A stretch of 36,942 nucleotides of DNA from JANYLN01 sp041687575 (lineage in GTDB: Bacteria; Planctomycetota; Phycisphaerae; UBA1845; JANYLN01): contig JAWLBS010000015.1 in the NCBI GenBank assembly GCA_041687575.1, forward strand, positions 1 through 36,942, in the 5' to 3' direction. Made by a program: the position numbers and the translations under genes. The first letter of the stretch is position 1. Every line of letters begins with the position of its first letter. The notes beneath the pieces are model-generated. The model was not told the DNA's origin, did not search any database, and saw only the letters and a list, made by a program, of their open reading frames with translations. Shown here piece after piece: positions 25,785 through 32,701 of the stretch.

Positions 25785-25800
25785 CGGTTTCTGAAAATAG
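25775..25800. repeat. Perfect 9-base inverted repeat over the -35 region
   Basis: CTATTTTCA (25775-25783) and TGAAAATAG (25792-25800) are exact reverse complements around 8 bases. The left arm overlaps the predicted -35 box. It could be a second operator or a weak hairpin at the end of the upstream gene's transcript. No U-tract follows it on the - strand. Confidence 0.5.
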
Positions 25801-25842
25801 TAACCTGTGCCGATGAACAGCGGTCGACCGCCACGCCAGATA

Positions 25843-26520
25843 CTATCGCCGGATCGGCGCCAAAAACAAGTTGTCGTGGCCGGGAATGATCTGATCCGCC
25901 ACATCCAGTATGTCGGTCAGCGACTCGCGGGCCTTTTCGAGGTCGTAGCTCTGCTCGTAGGGCTGGCCGCGTTCGAGGTGTTCGCGGGTCAGCACGGCGT
26001 CGCCCGCTATCAATGCTGTGGTCAACGGGGCAGCCAGCAGCAGCCCTGCCGAGCCGGGGGAGGCCCCTGCGGCCGGAAACAGGTGGATGTGCGGGGTCAG
26101 TTTGTCGGGGGCGGGCTTGCAGCGGCGGAGCAGTTCGGCCTCGTCGGCGATCATCGGGTCGACGGGCTGGCTGCGTTTCTTGAGCTCGACGACCATCTGC
26201 GTCAGATGGTGGCCCATCGCCTCGAGTTCGGCCTGGGGGACCAGCCAGTCGGCGTGATCGAACAGGGCGAGGCCCCCGCGGTGGACCGGCCGCCAGGTGG
26301 TCAAAAAGACCGCCTGGACCTGGGCGGGCTTGAGCCCTGTCCGCTCCAGGAGCCGTTGGGCGAGGGCCTCGCCAGGCAGCGACGGATCGACCAGGACCGT
26401 GGTCTGGCCGTCGCGCACGAGGGTGGTCGTGGCGTGGGCGGCGCGGACGGGCTCCTGTTCGCCCCAGAGGGGGTTGTGGCTGAGCGTGCCGATGCTGACG
26501 ACGTCGAATGTCACGGCCAT
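25843..26520 (-). CDS. Metallo-beta-lactamase-fold protein with degenerate metal site
   Basis: 225 residues with the overall MBL layout: an early beta strand pair (TTTLVRDGQTTVLVDPSL), then the loop that normally holds HxHxDH. Here that loop reads TTWRPVH, so two His and the Asp are replaced by Thr75, Arg77 and Val79 and only His80 remains. The later GHTPGH-like loop reads AAGASPGS, losing another His. The Asp of IAGDAV (174) and the His of IIPGHD (215) are kept. It is therefore probably a non-enzymatic or altered-metal relative. ATG 26520 has AAAGGAAA upstream. It lies upstream of, and on the same strand as, the ParA-CBM48 operon, but a separate promoter between them argues for independent control. 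Confidence 0.7.
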   Translation of the reverse strand: MAVTFDVVSIGTLSHNPLWGEQEPVRAAHATTTLVRDGQTTVLVDPSLPGEALAQRLLERTGLKPAQVQAVFLTTWRPVHRGGLALFDHADWLVPQAELEAMGHHLTQMVVELKKRSQPVDPMIADEAELLRRCKPAPDKLTPHIHLFPAAGASPGSAGLLLAAPLTTALIAGDAVLTREHLERGQPYEQSYDLEKARESLTDILDVADQIIPGHDNLFLAPIRR

Positions 26521-26600
26521 GTCGGGGTTTCCTTTCGGGCTTTTGCAGCTTCGGAGTATTGTCCCGGCGTGTCGGGCGAGGGTCAAACGGGGGAGTGGGG

Positions 26601-26703
26601 GATGACAAGGTGACAGGGTGGCAGGGTGGCAAGGTGAGGGGCGCGGTATGACAACGTGACAACGTGACAACGTGACGCGGTGACAGGGTGAAACGGCGAC
26701 GGG
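26601..26703. repeat. 8-base minisatellite, unit GTGACARG/GTGACAAC
   Basis: Successive units in register: GTGACAGG, GTGGCAGG, GTGGCAAG, GTGAGGGG, then after a break GTGACAAC twice, GTGACGCG, GTGACAGG and GTGAAACG. The 8-base period is direct and imperfect, consistent with slippage. Reading it as protein gives Ser-Pro-Cys-His/Val-Thr-Leu runs, a known spurious-ORF signature of such repeats. Confidence 0.75.
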
Positions 26704-26922
26704 GGGGCAGGGGGGCAAACGCCTCCGAACGATAAATGGAGATCCTCGCTTACGCTTCGGGCTCGTTTGGGCTCAACTCAAGAATGACGGCATTGGACGG
26801 TGCTCACCAAAGAGAGGGCCCTGTTTTCGTTGTTGTTATCCGCGTTTCATCCGTGGCTGATATCGCCGTTGTCGTTGCTGTTGCTGTTGCCGTTGTTGTT
26901 GTATCTAATCTGTGTAATCTGC

Positions 26923-26978
26923 GAAATCTGCGGATCACTCGTTGTTGTTAATCTGAGACAATCCGGGAAATCTGCGGA
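26923..26978. repeat. Duplicated GAAATCTGCGGA within an AATCTG-rich stretch
   Basis: Two exact 12-base copies (26923-26934, 26967-26978) separated by a GTTGTTGTTAATCTG stretch. They look like parts of a dispersed AATCTGCG-type intergenic repeat. Confidence 0.5.
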
Positions 26979-26988
26979 AGGCCGTTTT

Positions 26989-27801
26989 TCAAGCGTTCTG
27001 CGCCGTGTCAGGCACCGGCAGGCACAGCCGTTCGATGGAGACCGCCAGGCCGGTCTCGGTGTCGGCCGTGATGATCGCCCCGCAGAGCTTCACGTCGCCC
27101 GTCGCCACGTCGAACTCGGTCGGCACGGTCGTGGTCATCGCCCGCAGCACCCGCTGCACGTCCCGCCCCAGGATCGACTCATACGGGCCGGTCATCCCCA
27201 GGTCGGTGATGTAGGCGGTGCCCTTGGGCAAGATCCGCTCGTCGGCCGTGGCGATGTGTGTGTGCGTGCCGAACACCCCGGTGACCCGGCCGTCGAGGTA
27301 CCAGCCCATCGCGACCTTCTCGCTGGTCGCCTCGGCGTGCATGTCGACCAGCACGAGCCGCACGTCGGGCGGCAGGTGCTCGATCACCCGGCGGGCGGCG
27401 TGGAAGGGGCACTCGCCCATCGTCTTCATGTACAGCCGCCCCAGCAGCGAGATCACCGCGATCGGCGGCCCGCCGGCCGGCGGGCGGTAAATGGCGTACT
27501 CCCTGCCGATCGCCTCGGGCGGCAGGTTGGCCGGCCGGCAGATCTGCTCGCTCCGCTCGAGCACGGGCAGCAGCTCGCGGCGGCGGTAGACGTGGTCGCC
27601 CATGGTGATCAGGTGGGCCCCGTAGCGGATGATCTTGTCGTACAGCTGCGGGTTGAGCCCCGAGCCGCTGGCGGTGTTCTCGGCGTTGACGATGATGTAG
27701 TGGACGTTGTGCTCGGCGGGCAGCTTCGGAAGCCAATGCGCCAGGGCCTCGCGCCCCGGCCGCCCCACGACATCTCCCACACACGCGATCTTGACCAGCA
27801 T
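26989..27801 (-). CDS. ymdB: YmdB-family metallophosphoesterase
   Basis: A 270-residue calcineurin-like phosphoesterase of the YmdB group, which hydrolyses 2',3'-cyclic nucleotides and in Bacillus works with RNase Y. GDVVGRPGR (Asp10), NAENTASGSGL (Glu41, Asn42), VDMHAEATSEK (His155) and FGTHTHIATAD (His180, His182) are the metal ligands. The usual GNH motif reads MGDH, so the metal-binding Asn is Asp69. ATG 27801 is chosen because AAAGG lies 7 bases upstream and MLVKIACVGDVVG is the family start. It follows rny on the same strand after about 180 bases containing two hairpins. Confidence 0.9.
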   Translation of the reverse strand: MLVKIACVGDVVGRPGREALAHWLPKLPAEHNVHYIIVNAENTASGSGLNPQLYDKIIRYGAHLITMGDHVYRRRELLPVLERSEQICRPANLPPEAIGREYAIYRPPAGGPPIAVISLLGRLYMKTMGECPFHAARRVIEHLPPDVRLVLVDMHAEATSEKVAMGWYLDGRVTGVFGTHTHIATADERILPKGTAYITDLGMTGPYESILGRDVQRVLRAMTTTVPTEFDVATGDVKLCGAIITADTETGLAVSIERLCLPVPDTAQNA

Positions 27802-27898
27802 CGGAAAACCTTTCCCGGCGACCGTCTTCCGGCCGCAATTCGTTCGTCCCGGGCCGCCTTGCGCGCCCGCGACGATCCCCTCTATGTACAAAGTGCCG

Positions 27899-27942
27899 CA
27901 CGCCTGCCGGACGTTTCAGTTATGGGACGTCCGGCAGGCGTG
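27899..27942. repeat. Perfect 16-base inverted repeat between rny and ymdB
   Basis: Arms 27899-27914 and 27927-27942, core CGCCTGCCGGACGT, with a 12-base loop, pair without mismatch. It forms a very strong hairpin in either transcript. It could be an mRNA-stabilising or processing structure, an attenuator without U-tract, or a REP-like palindromic element. Confidence 0.7.
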
Positions 27943-27951
27943 GCTACCGCT

Positions 27952-27975
27952 CATCCACGATCAGTGGATGTTTTT
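27952..27975 (+). terminator. Hairpin followed by T-run just past the rny stop
   Basis: CATCCAC (27952-27958) pairs with GTGGATG (27964-27970), followed on the + strand by TTTTT (27971-27975). This is an intrinsic-terminator shape for rightward transcription, yet no rightward gene lies here. On the - strand the same hairpin follows the rny stop but without a U-tract. Confidence 0.4.
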
Positions 27976-27979
27976 CTCA

Positions 27980-29578
27980 CTACCGGGCGTACTCGACCGC
28001 CCGGACCTCCCGCAGCACGGTGATCTTCACCTCGCCGGGGTAGGTCATCTCCTGCTCGACCTTCTTGGCAATGTCGCGGGCCAGCTTGACCGAGCACTTG
28101 TCGTCCAGTCGGTTGGCGTCGACGATCACGCGGACCTCGCGGCCGGCCTGGATCGCGTAGGCCTTGCGGACGCCGGTGAAACCGACCGCCAGGTCCTCGA
28201 GCTGCTCGAGGCGGCGGGTGTAACGCTCCAGCGACTCGCGCCGCCCGCCCGGGCGGCTGGCGCTGATCGCGTCGGCCGCGGCGACCAGCGGTGTGTACGG
28301 GCTGCTGGCGATCACGCCCCCGTGGTGGCCGACGATCGACTCGATCACCTCGTCGGGCTCATTGAACCGCTTGCACATTTCGGCGCCGATCTGCGGGTGC
28401 GAGCCCTCGACCTCGTGGTCGATCGCTTTGCCGATGTCGTGCAGCAGGCCACAGCGGCGTGCCAGCGTGCCATCCAGGCCCAGCTCATCCGCCATGATCT
28501 GGCAGAGATAGGCGACCTCGATCGAATGCTGCAGGACGTTTTGGCCGTAACTGGTGCGGAAGTGGAGACGACCCAGCATCTCCATCTCCTTGCGGTGCAG
28601 ATTGTGGACGTTGGCCTCCAGGGCAGCCTTTTTGCCCAGATCGAGGATCTGCCGGTCGACCTCGCGCTGGGTCTCGGCGACGATCTCCTCGATGCGGGCG
28701 GGGTGGATCCGGCCATCCTGGATCAGCCGCTCCATCGACATGCGGGCGACCTCCCGGCGGACCGGGTCGAAGCCGGATACGACGATTACGCCCGGCGTGT
28801 CGTCGACGATCACGTCGACGCCAGTGGCCTTTTCGAAGGCGCGGATGTTGCGGCCCTCGCGGCCGATCACGCGGCCCTTCATGTCATCCGAGGGGATCTC
28901 GACGGTGCTGACGGTCCCCGCGCAGGTCTGCTCGGCGGCGTAGCGCTGGATGGCGGCGATGATGATGTTGCGGGCCTTGTCCTCGGCGACCTCCTTGGCC
29001 TGGGCGAGGTGCCGGCTGATGACCTCGGCGGTCTCCTGCTCCATCTCGCGATCCAGCCGCTTGAGCAGCAGTTCGCGGGCCTCGTCGATGCTCATGCTGG
29101 TGATCCGCAGGAGCGTGTCGCGCTGCTCCTGGAGCACCTGGTCGAGCTGGGCGTGCTTGGCCTCAAGGGTCCGCTCGCTCTTTTCGAGGTCCTTGGCCTT
29201 GACCTTCAGGTCCCGTTCCTTGCCGGTGACCTCCTCAACCTTCCGATCGACGACGTCCTCTCGCTTGGTGAGCCTGCGTTCAAGTTCCTTCAGTTCGTTT
29301 CGGGTGGTGGCGCTTTCCTTTTCGAATTCCTCGCGCCGGCGTAGATATTCCTCCTTGGCTTCGACTCTGGATTGTTGAACGGTCTGTTCTGCCCGCTGTC
29401 TGGCCTCGCCGAGGATCCGTTCGGCTTCCCGCTGTGTCGCGAGCCGGTTGTTCTTTACCAGGATCAGGTACGCAATCGCGCATACCCCGATCCCGAGGAA
29501 CAGGCCCAGCAATCCAACCAGCAGTCCTTCGAACGGCTCCATCGCCGCGACCGAGGCGGCTAATGCCTGCGGTCCCAT
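27980..29578 (-). CDS. rny: Ribonuclease Y
   Basis: A 532-residue membrane-anchored endoribonuclease that initiates mRNA decay. An N-terminal transmembrane helix (about 16-42, GLLVGLLGLFLGIGVC…) is followed by a long charged coiled coil (about 45-205). Next come a KH domain with GRVIGREGRN (235-244) and an HD domain with His351, the catalytic LLHDIGKAIDHE (His380-Asp381) and GHHGG. Two ATGs are close. The one at 29578 has GAAGG 7 bases upstream, while the one at 29584 has it only one base away, so 29578 is preferred. The downstream neighbour ymdB is its classical partner. Highly conserved throughout. Confidence 0.96.
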   Translation of the reverse strand: MGPQALAASVAAMEPFEGLLVGLLGLFLGIGVCAIAYLILVKNNRLATQREAERILGEARQRAEQTVQQSRVEAKEEYLRRREEFEKESATTRNELKELERRLTKREDVVDRKVEEVTGKERDLKVKAKDLEKSERTLEAKHAQLDQVLQEQRDTLLRITSMSIDEARELLLKRLDREMEQETAEVISRHLAQAKEVAEDKARNIIIAAIQRYAAEQTCAGTVSTVEIPSDDMKGRVIGREGRNIRAFEKATGVDVIVDDTPGVIVVSGFDPVRREVARMSMERLIQDGRIHPARIEEIVAETQREVDRQILDLGKKAALEANVHNLHRKEMEMLGRLHFRTSYGQNVLQHSIEVAYLCQIMADELGLDGTLARRCGLLHDIGKAIDHEVEGSHPQIGAEMCKRFNEPDEVIESIVGHHGGVIASSPYTPLVAAADAISASRPGGRRESLERYTRRLEQLEDLAVGFTGVRKAYAIQAGREVRVIVDANRLDDKCSVKLARDIAKKVEQEMTYPGEVKITVLREVRAVEYAR

Positions 29579-29624
29579 ATCCATACCTTCTTTCTCGCAA
29601 CGCGTTTCGCGGCCTGACTACATC

Positions 29625-29652
29625 AAAATAGGGTTCAGTGCGGCGTGTCCAA
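29625..29652 (-). promoter_or_regulatory. Predicted sigma-70-type promoter of rny
   Basis: On the - strand TTGGAC (29652-29647) is followed after 16 bases by TATTTT (29630-29625), about 45 bases ahead of the rny start. The match is moderate. Confidence 0.35.
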
Positions 29653-30214
29653 GCGAGAACGCGTTCGCAGGCGGCAGGTACAATGCAAATAGCGCAAGGA
29701 GTTACCGTTTCGGGCGTGACCCGGCAACCGGTCGTAAGGCCGGCACGGCCTGAGCGTGTCGCGAGACTACGAAATCCAGCCGATGTCGACACAGCAAGAC
29801 GACCCCACGCACCGGCCGGCGGCCGGGGCGGGCGGTCGATATCGTAAATCCGTGCTTGCTGGTCCGTCTACCATCTACAGGTACCCTCGTACGGCTTGAG
29901 ACGCACTATTGATGGCGTTACGATGTTTCATAGCCGGCCAACACACGCGCAGCCGGATTGCAGAGTCATGCAAGGCTCAATGTTGTCGAGCAATGTCGCA
30001 AACAGCCAGGATTCCAAACGTCTCCGTGGTCAAAAAAGTAAGCGCTACCTCAATTTCTATCCGGCCTGAGCCCCGATGGGCCTTTGCCGGCGAGATTGGA
30101 CTGCATTTCCCGCATGAACGCGGACGCGTCACTCGTGACACGAGCGTCACCCAGTCTTCGTACTTACTATATCGATAACTTATAGAAGCCGTCAAGACGT
30201 GCGGCGAGTCTGTT

Positions 30215-30259
30215 GGTTGCGAAAGTCCGTTTCCGGCAACCACTTATTGACCGGTTGCC
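30215..30259 (+). promoter_or_regulatory. Two mutually exclusive hairpins in the leader of the DsbD-like gene
   Basis: GGTTGCGAAA (30215-30224) can pair with TTTC..GCAACC (to 30241), and the same GGCAACC (30235-30241) can instead pair with GGTTGCC (30253-30259). The three arms thus define two alternative folds sharing one strand, about 120 bases before the start codon, as in attenuators and riboswitch expression platforms. No U-tract is seen, and no riboswitch class is recognised. Confidence 0.35.
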
Positions 30260-30381
30260 CTTAGGGCTTAGAAATCAAGGGGTACCGTCGGCGGGACAGT
30301 GCCTAGAATTGAAGTCCGCACCGCCCGCCTCGGGCGAGCGTAGCAGGATTGTGTGCCGTTTCAGTGCCAGGGAGATCGCCT

Positions 30382-32562
30382 ATGCCGTGGGTCAGGAGCA
30401 GTCCGAGTGTCGATACGGGGTCGTTGCGGTGCCGCAGGCAGGCGCGCCGAGTCGCGCCGCAGGTGCTGGCTGCCATTATTTTGGCCGCCGCGGCCGCGAT
30501 GGCGTTCGCCCCAACGGCGATCGCGCAGCTGAAGCCCCCCGAGGTGATTGAAAGCCTGACCGCAACGGCCACTCCGTCGAGCGTCGCCCCAGGGCAAAGC
30601 TTCACTGTCATAGTCGATCTGGCTATCAGGCCCGAGGTGCACATCCAGGCCGCTGAGCCGCTGGACCCGAATCTCCATGCGACAAAGCTGGTTGCCGGGC
30701 CGGTCGAGGGCATAGCCTGGGGCCAGCCCAAATATCCCGAACCCGAGCGCCATGCCTATCCGGGGCTCGGAGACGTCCTGGAGTACGCCGGGAAGGTGCG
30801 TATCACTCTGCCCGGCAAGGTGGCGCCTGACGCCAGGCCGGGCGCCCGGCAGGTTGCGCTGACGCTGCAATATCAGGGGTGCAATGACAGAGGCATGTGC
30901 TTCGCCCCGACGAGTAGACGACTGGATGCGACGTTGAAGATCGTTCCCGGTGATGCGGCCGCGGCGGCCGAAGATGCCTCCGGCGACATATCGGCCGCAG
31001 CCCCTGAAGCGTCCAGCGGCGTGCCGGCCCCGCCCGTCGCGGGCGTTCGCGAAGGCGAGCCGGAGCAGGCAAAGGCTACGGCGGCCGAAGATGCCGAGCT
31101 GCCGGTGAGCGCGCACCTGCCCTGGCAGCCGTTCAGCAGCGAGCGGCTGGCCGAATTGACCGCCTCGGGCAAGACCGTTTTGATCGATTTCACGGCCGAT
31201 TGGTGCCCCAACTGCAAGCTCAACGAGGCGTGGGCCCTGAACACGCGGGAGACCGCCGAACTGGTCCGGCGCAACAACGTCGTGCCGCTGTTGGCCGACT
31301 TCACCCGGCAGGACCCGGTGATCCAGGCCTGGCTCGGCAAGTTCAACAGCATCAGCGTACCCCTGACGGTGATCGTCCCCGGCGAAAATCCGTCACAGCC
31401 GATTGTCCTGCGTGACACCTACCGCCAGGGCACGCTGCTCGATGCGCTGCGGCAGGCGGGGCCCTCGGTGGACTCGGCGGCCGGCCGCTCGCCCCTGACG
31501 CTGGAGACTCCGGTGACGCTGGATGCGATCGCCGGCTCGATCGGGTGGTATCTGCTGGCCGCGTTTATCGGCGGGCTCATCTTGAACTTCATGCCGTGCG
31601 TGCTGCCGGTGATCAGCATCAAGGTGCTCAGCCTGGTCAGCCAGGCCGGCGAGAGTCGAAAACGGGTCTTCGGGCTGGGGGTCGTCTTTGCGGCGGGGAT
31701 GGTGTTCCTGTTCCTGGTGCTGGGCCTGCTGGTGACGGTGGTCGGCCAGACGTGGGGGGCGCTGTTCCAGTCGACGGCGTTCCTGGTGGCGATGCTGGGG
31801 ATCCTGGTGGCGATGGCGGCCAGCCTGTTCGGGGCGTTCACCCTGACGGTGCCGTCGGCCGTGGGCGACGCCGACGTTGCCATTGAGGGCGAGGGCTACA
31901 CCGCCTCGTTCGGCAAGGGGATGCTGGCGGTGCTGCTGGGCACGCCCTGCAGCGGGCCGTTTCTGGGGCCGGTGCTGGCCTGGTCGGCGGCCGAATCGGC
32001 AACGGGCCGGCCCTACATGGGCCTGCTGGTGTTCCTGATGATGGGATTGGGGATGGCGTTTCCGTTCGTGGTGCTGGCGGCCAAGCCGGGGTGGATGAAG
32101 TTCCTGCCGCGGCCCGGGGCATGGATGGAGACGTTCAAGCAGGCGATGGCGTTTCTGTTGCTGCTGACGGCCGTGTACATCCTGTGGCTGCTGCGCGACC
32201 AGGTGATGCCGGCCCTGCTGTTCAGCGTGGGGGTGGCGTTTGCGGCATGGCTGTACGGCAAGCTGGTCCAGCCGGGGCGGTCGGCCGGGGCGAACTGGAC
32301 GGGCCGCGGCGTGGCCGCCGCGGTGGTCGTGCTGGTCGTATGGGGCAGTTTTGTGGCGATCCCGGGGGCGCTGGGGCCGGCGGGCGCGCCCAGTGACGCA
32401 GCGGTGGCATCGCCTGCACAGGCGGTGACGCCGGCACCGGAGGTGGTGCCGTCCGGCCAGGCAGTCACGCCGGTGCAAGAGGTGGGGCAGCCGGGGCAAC
32501 CGGGTTCGGCCGGACAGCAGGCGTTGCCCGTACGGGAGGCGTCGGCGGAATTCTCATCCTGA
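30382..32562 (+). CDS. DsbD-like thiol:disulfide interchange protein with permuted domain order
   Basis: 726 residues. After a signal/anchor (about 25-49) comes an alpha domain of DsbD type with the redox pair in YQGCNDRGMC (Cys167/Cys173). A thioredoxin-like gamma domain follows (about 250-360) with DFTADWCPNC (Cys275/Cys278). Last is the membrane beta domain with NFMPCVLPV (Cys406) and GTPCSGPFLGP (Cys523), 8-9 helices, and a Pro/Ala/Val-rich tail. In E. coli the order is alpha-beta-gamma; here it is alpha-gamma-beta. All six redox cysteines remain, so electron transfer from cytoplasmic thioredoxin to periplasmic thiols should work. ATG 30382 is chosen for AGGGAGA 6 bases upstream over GTG 30349. 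Confidence 0.9.
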   Translation: MPWVRSSPSVDTGSLRCRRQARRVAPQVLAAIILAAAAAMAFAPTAIAQLKPPEVIESLTATATPSSVAPGQSFTVIVDLAIRPEVHIQAAEPLDPNLHATKLVAGPVEGIAWGQPKYPEPERHAYPGLGDVLEYAGKVRITLPGKVAPDARPGARQVALTLQYQGCNDRGMCFAPTSRRLDATLKIVPGDAAAAAEDASGDISAAAPEASSGVPAPPVAGVREGEPEQAKATAAEDAELPVSAHLPWQPFSSERLAELTASGKTVLIDFTADWCPNCKLNEAWALNTRETAELVRRNNVVPLLADFTRQDPVIQAWLGKFNSISVPLTVIVPGENPSQPIVLRDTYRQGTLLDALRQAGPSVDSAAGRSPLTLETPVTLDAIAGSIGWYLLAAFIGGLILNFMPCVLPVISIKVLSLVSQAGESRKRVFGLGVVFAAGMVFLFLVLGLLVTVVGQTWGALFQSTAFLVAMLGILVAMAASLFGAFTLTVPSAVGDADVAIEGEGYTASFGKGMLAVLLGTPCSGPFLGPVLAWSAAESATGRPYMGLLVFLMMGLGMAFPFVVLAAKPGWMKFLPRPGAWMETFKQAMAFLLLLTAVYILWLLRDQVMPALLFSVGVAFAAWLYGKLVQPGRSAGANWTGRGVAAAVVVLVVWGSFVAIPGALGPAGAPSDAAVASPAQAVTPAPEVVPSGQAVTPVQEVGQPGQPGSAGQQALPVREASAEFSS

Positions 32563-32614
32563 ACCAGACGTTGCCATCGTGGACCAGACGCTGTCATCCT
32601 GAACGGAGCGAAGG
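32556..32614. repeat. Imperfect 20-base tandem repeat overlapping the DsbD-like stop codon
   Basis: Units 32556-32575 and 32576-32595 share ATCxTGrACCAGACGyTGyC, and a third unit begins at 32596. The second and third merge into TGTCATCCTGAAC…GCGAAGG (32592-32614). That is a form of the widely dispersed bacterial TGTCATyCTGAGCG…GCGAAG intergenic string. The stop TGA (32560-32562) lies in the first unit, so the repeat seems to have landed on the gene end. Confidence 0.55.
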
Positions 32615-32701
32615 GGCTCGGCCAAGCGAAGCGCCTCCGCTCGCGTTTTGTGCGTTCCGGTTGAGATACGATCCGAAACGGGTGCTACGGTCCTGCGCCC
32701 C

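Larger units (their letters stand above)
26521..26988. other. Minisatellite and dispersed-repeat region between two leftward genes
   Basis: About 470 bases without a gene. It contains an 8-base minisatellite (26601-26703), then a GTTGTT/GCTGTT-rich stretch (about 26827-26950). GAAATCTGCGGA occurs twice (26923-26934 and 26967-26978). These strings are of the type dispersed in planctomycete genomes. Open frames through this part (SPCH-type residue runs) are repeat artefacts. Confidence 0.6.
29585..30381. other. Divergent intergenic stretch between rny and the DsbD-like gene
   Basis: About 800 bases with no convincing gene. Short frames on both strands (29909-30178 on +, 29977-30243 on -) lack good ribosome sites and recognisable motifs. 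It holds the rny promoter and a run of GTCAC/GTGAC half-sites (30128-30150). An AT-rich segment (about 30160-30183, ACTATATCGATAACTTATAG) could contain a -10 for the rightward gene. A set of competing hairpins lies at 30215-30259. Confidence 0.4.

Noticed and set aside
26521..26718. Extended N-terminus of the MBL-fold protein rich in Ser-Pro-Cys-His
   Set aside because: It is the translation of the 8-base minisatellite; the real start at 26520 has a good ribosome site.
29977..30243. Small leftward open frame between rny and the DsbD-like gene
   Set aside because: No ribosome site, no recognisable motif, codon use unlike neighbours, and it overlaps another equally weak frame on the other strand.
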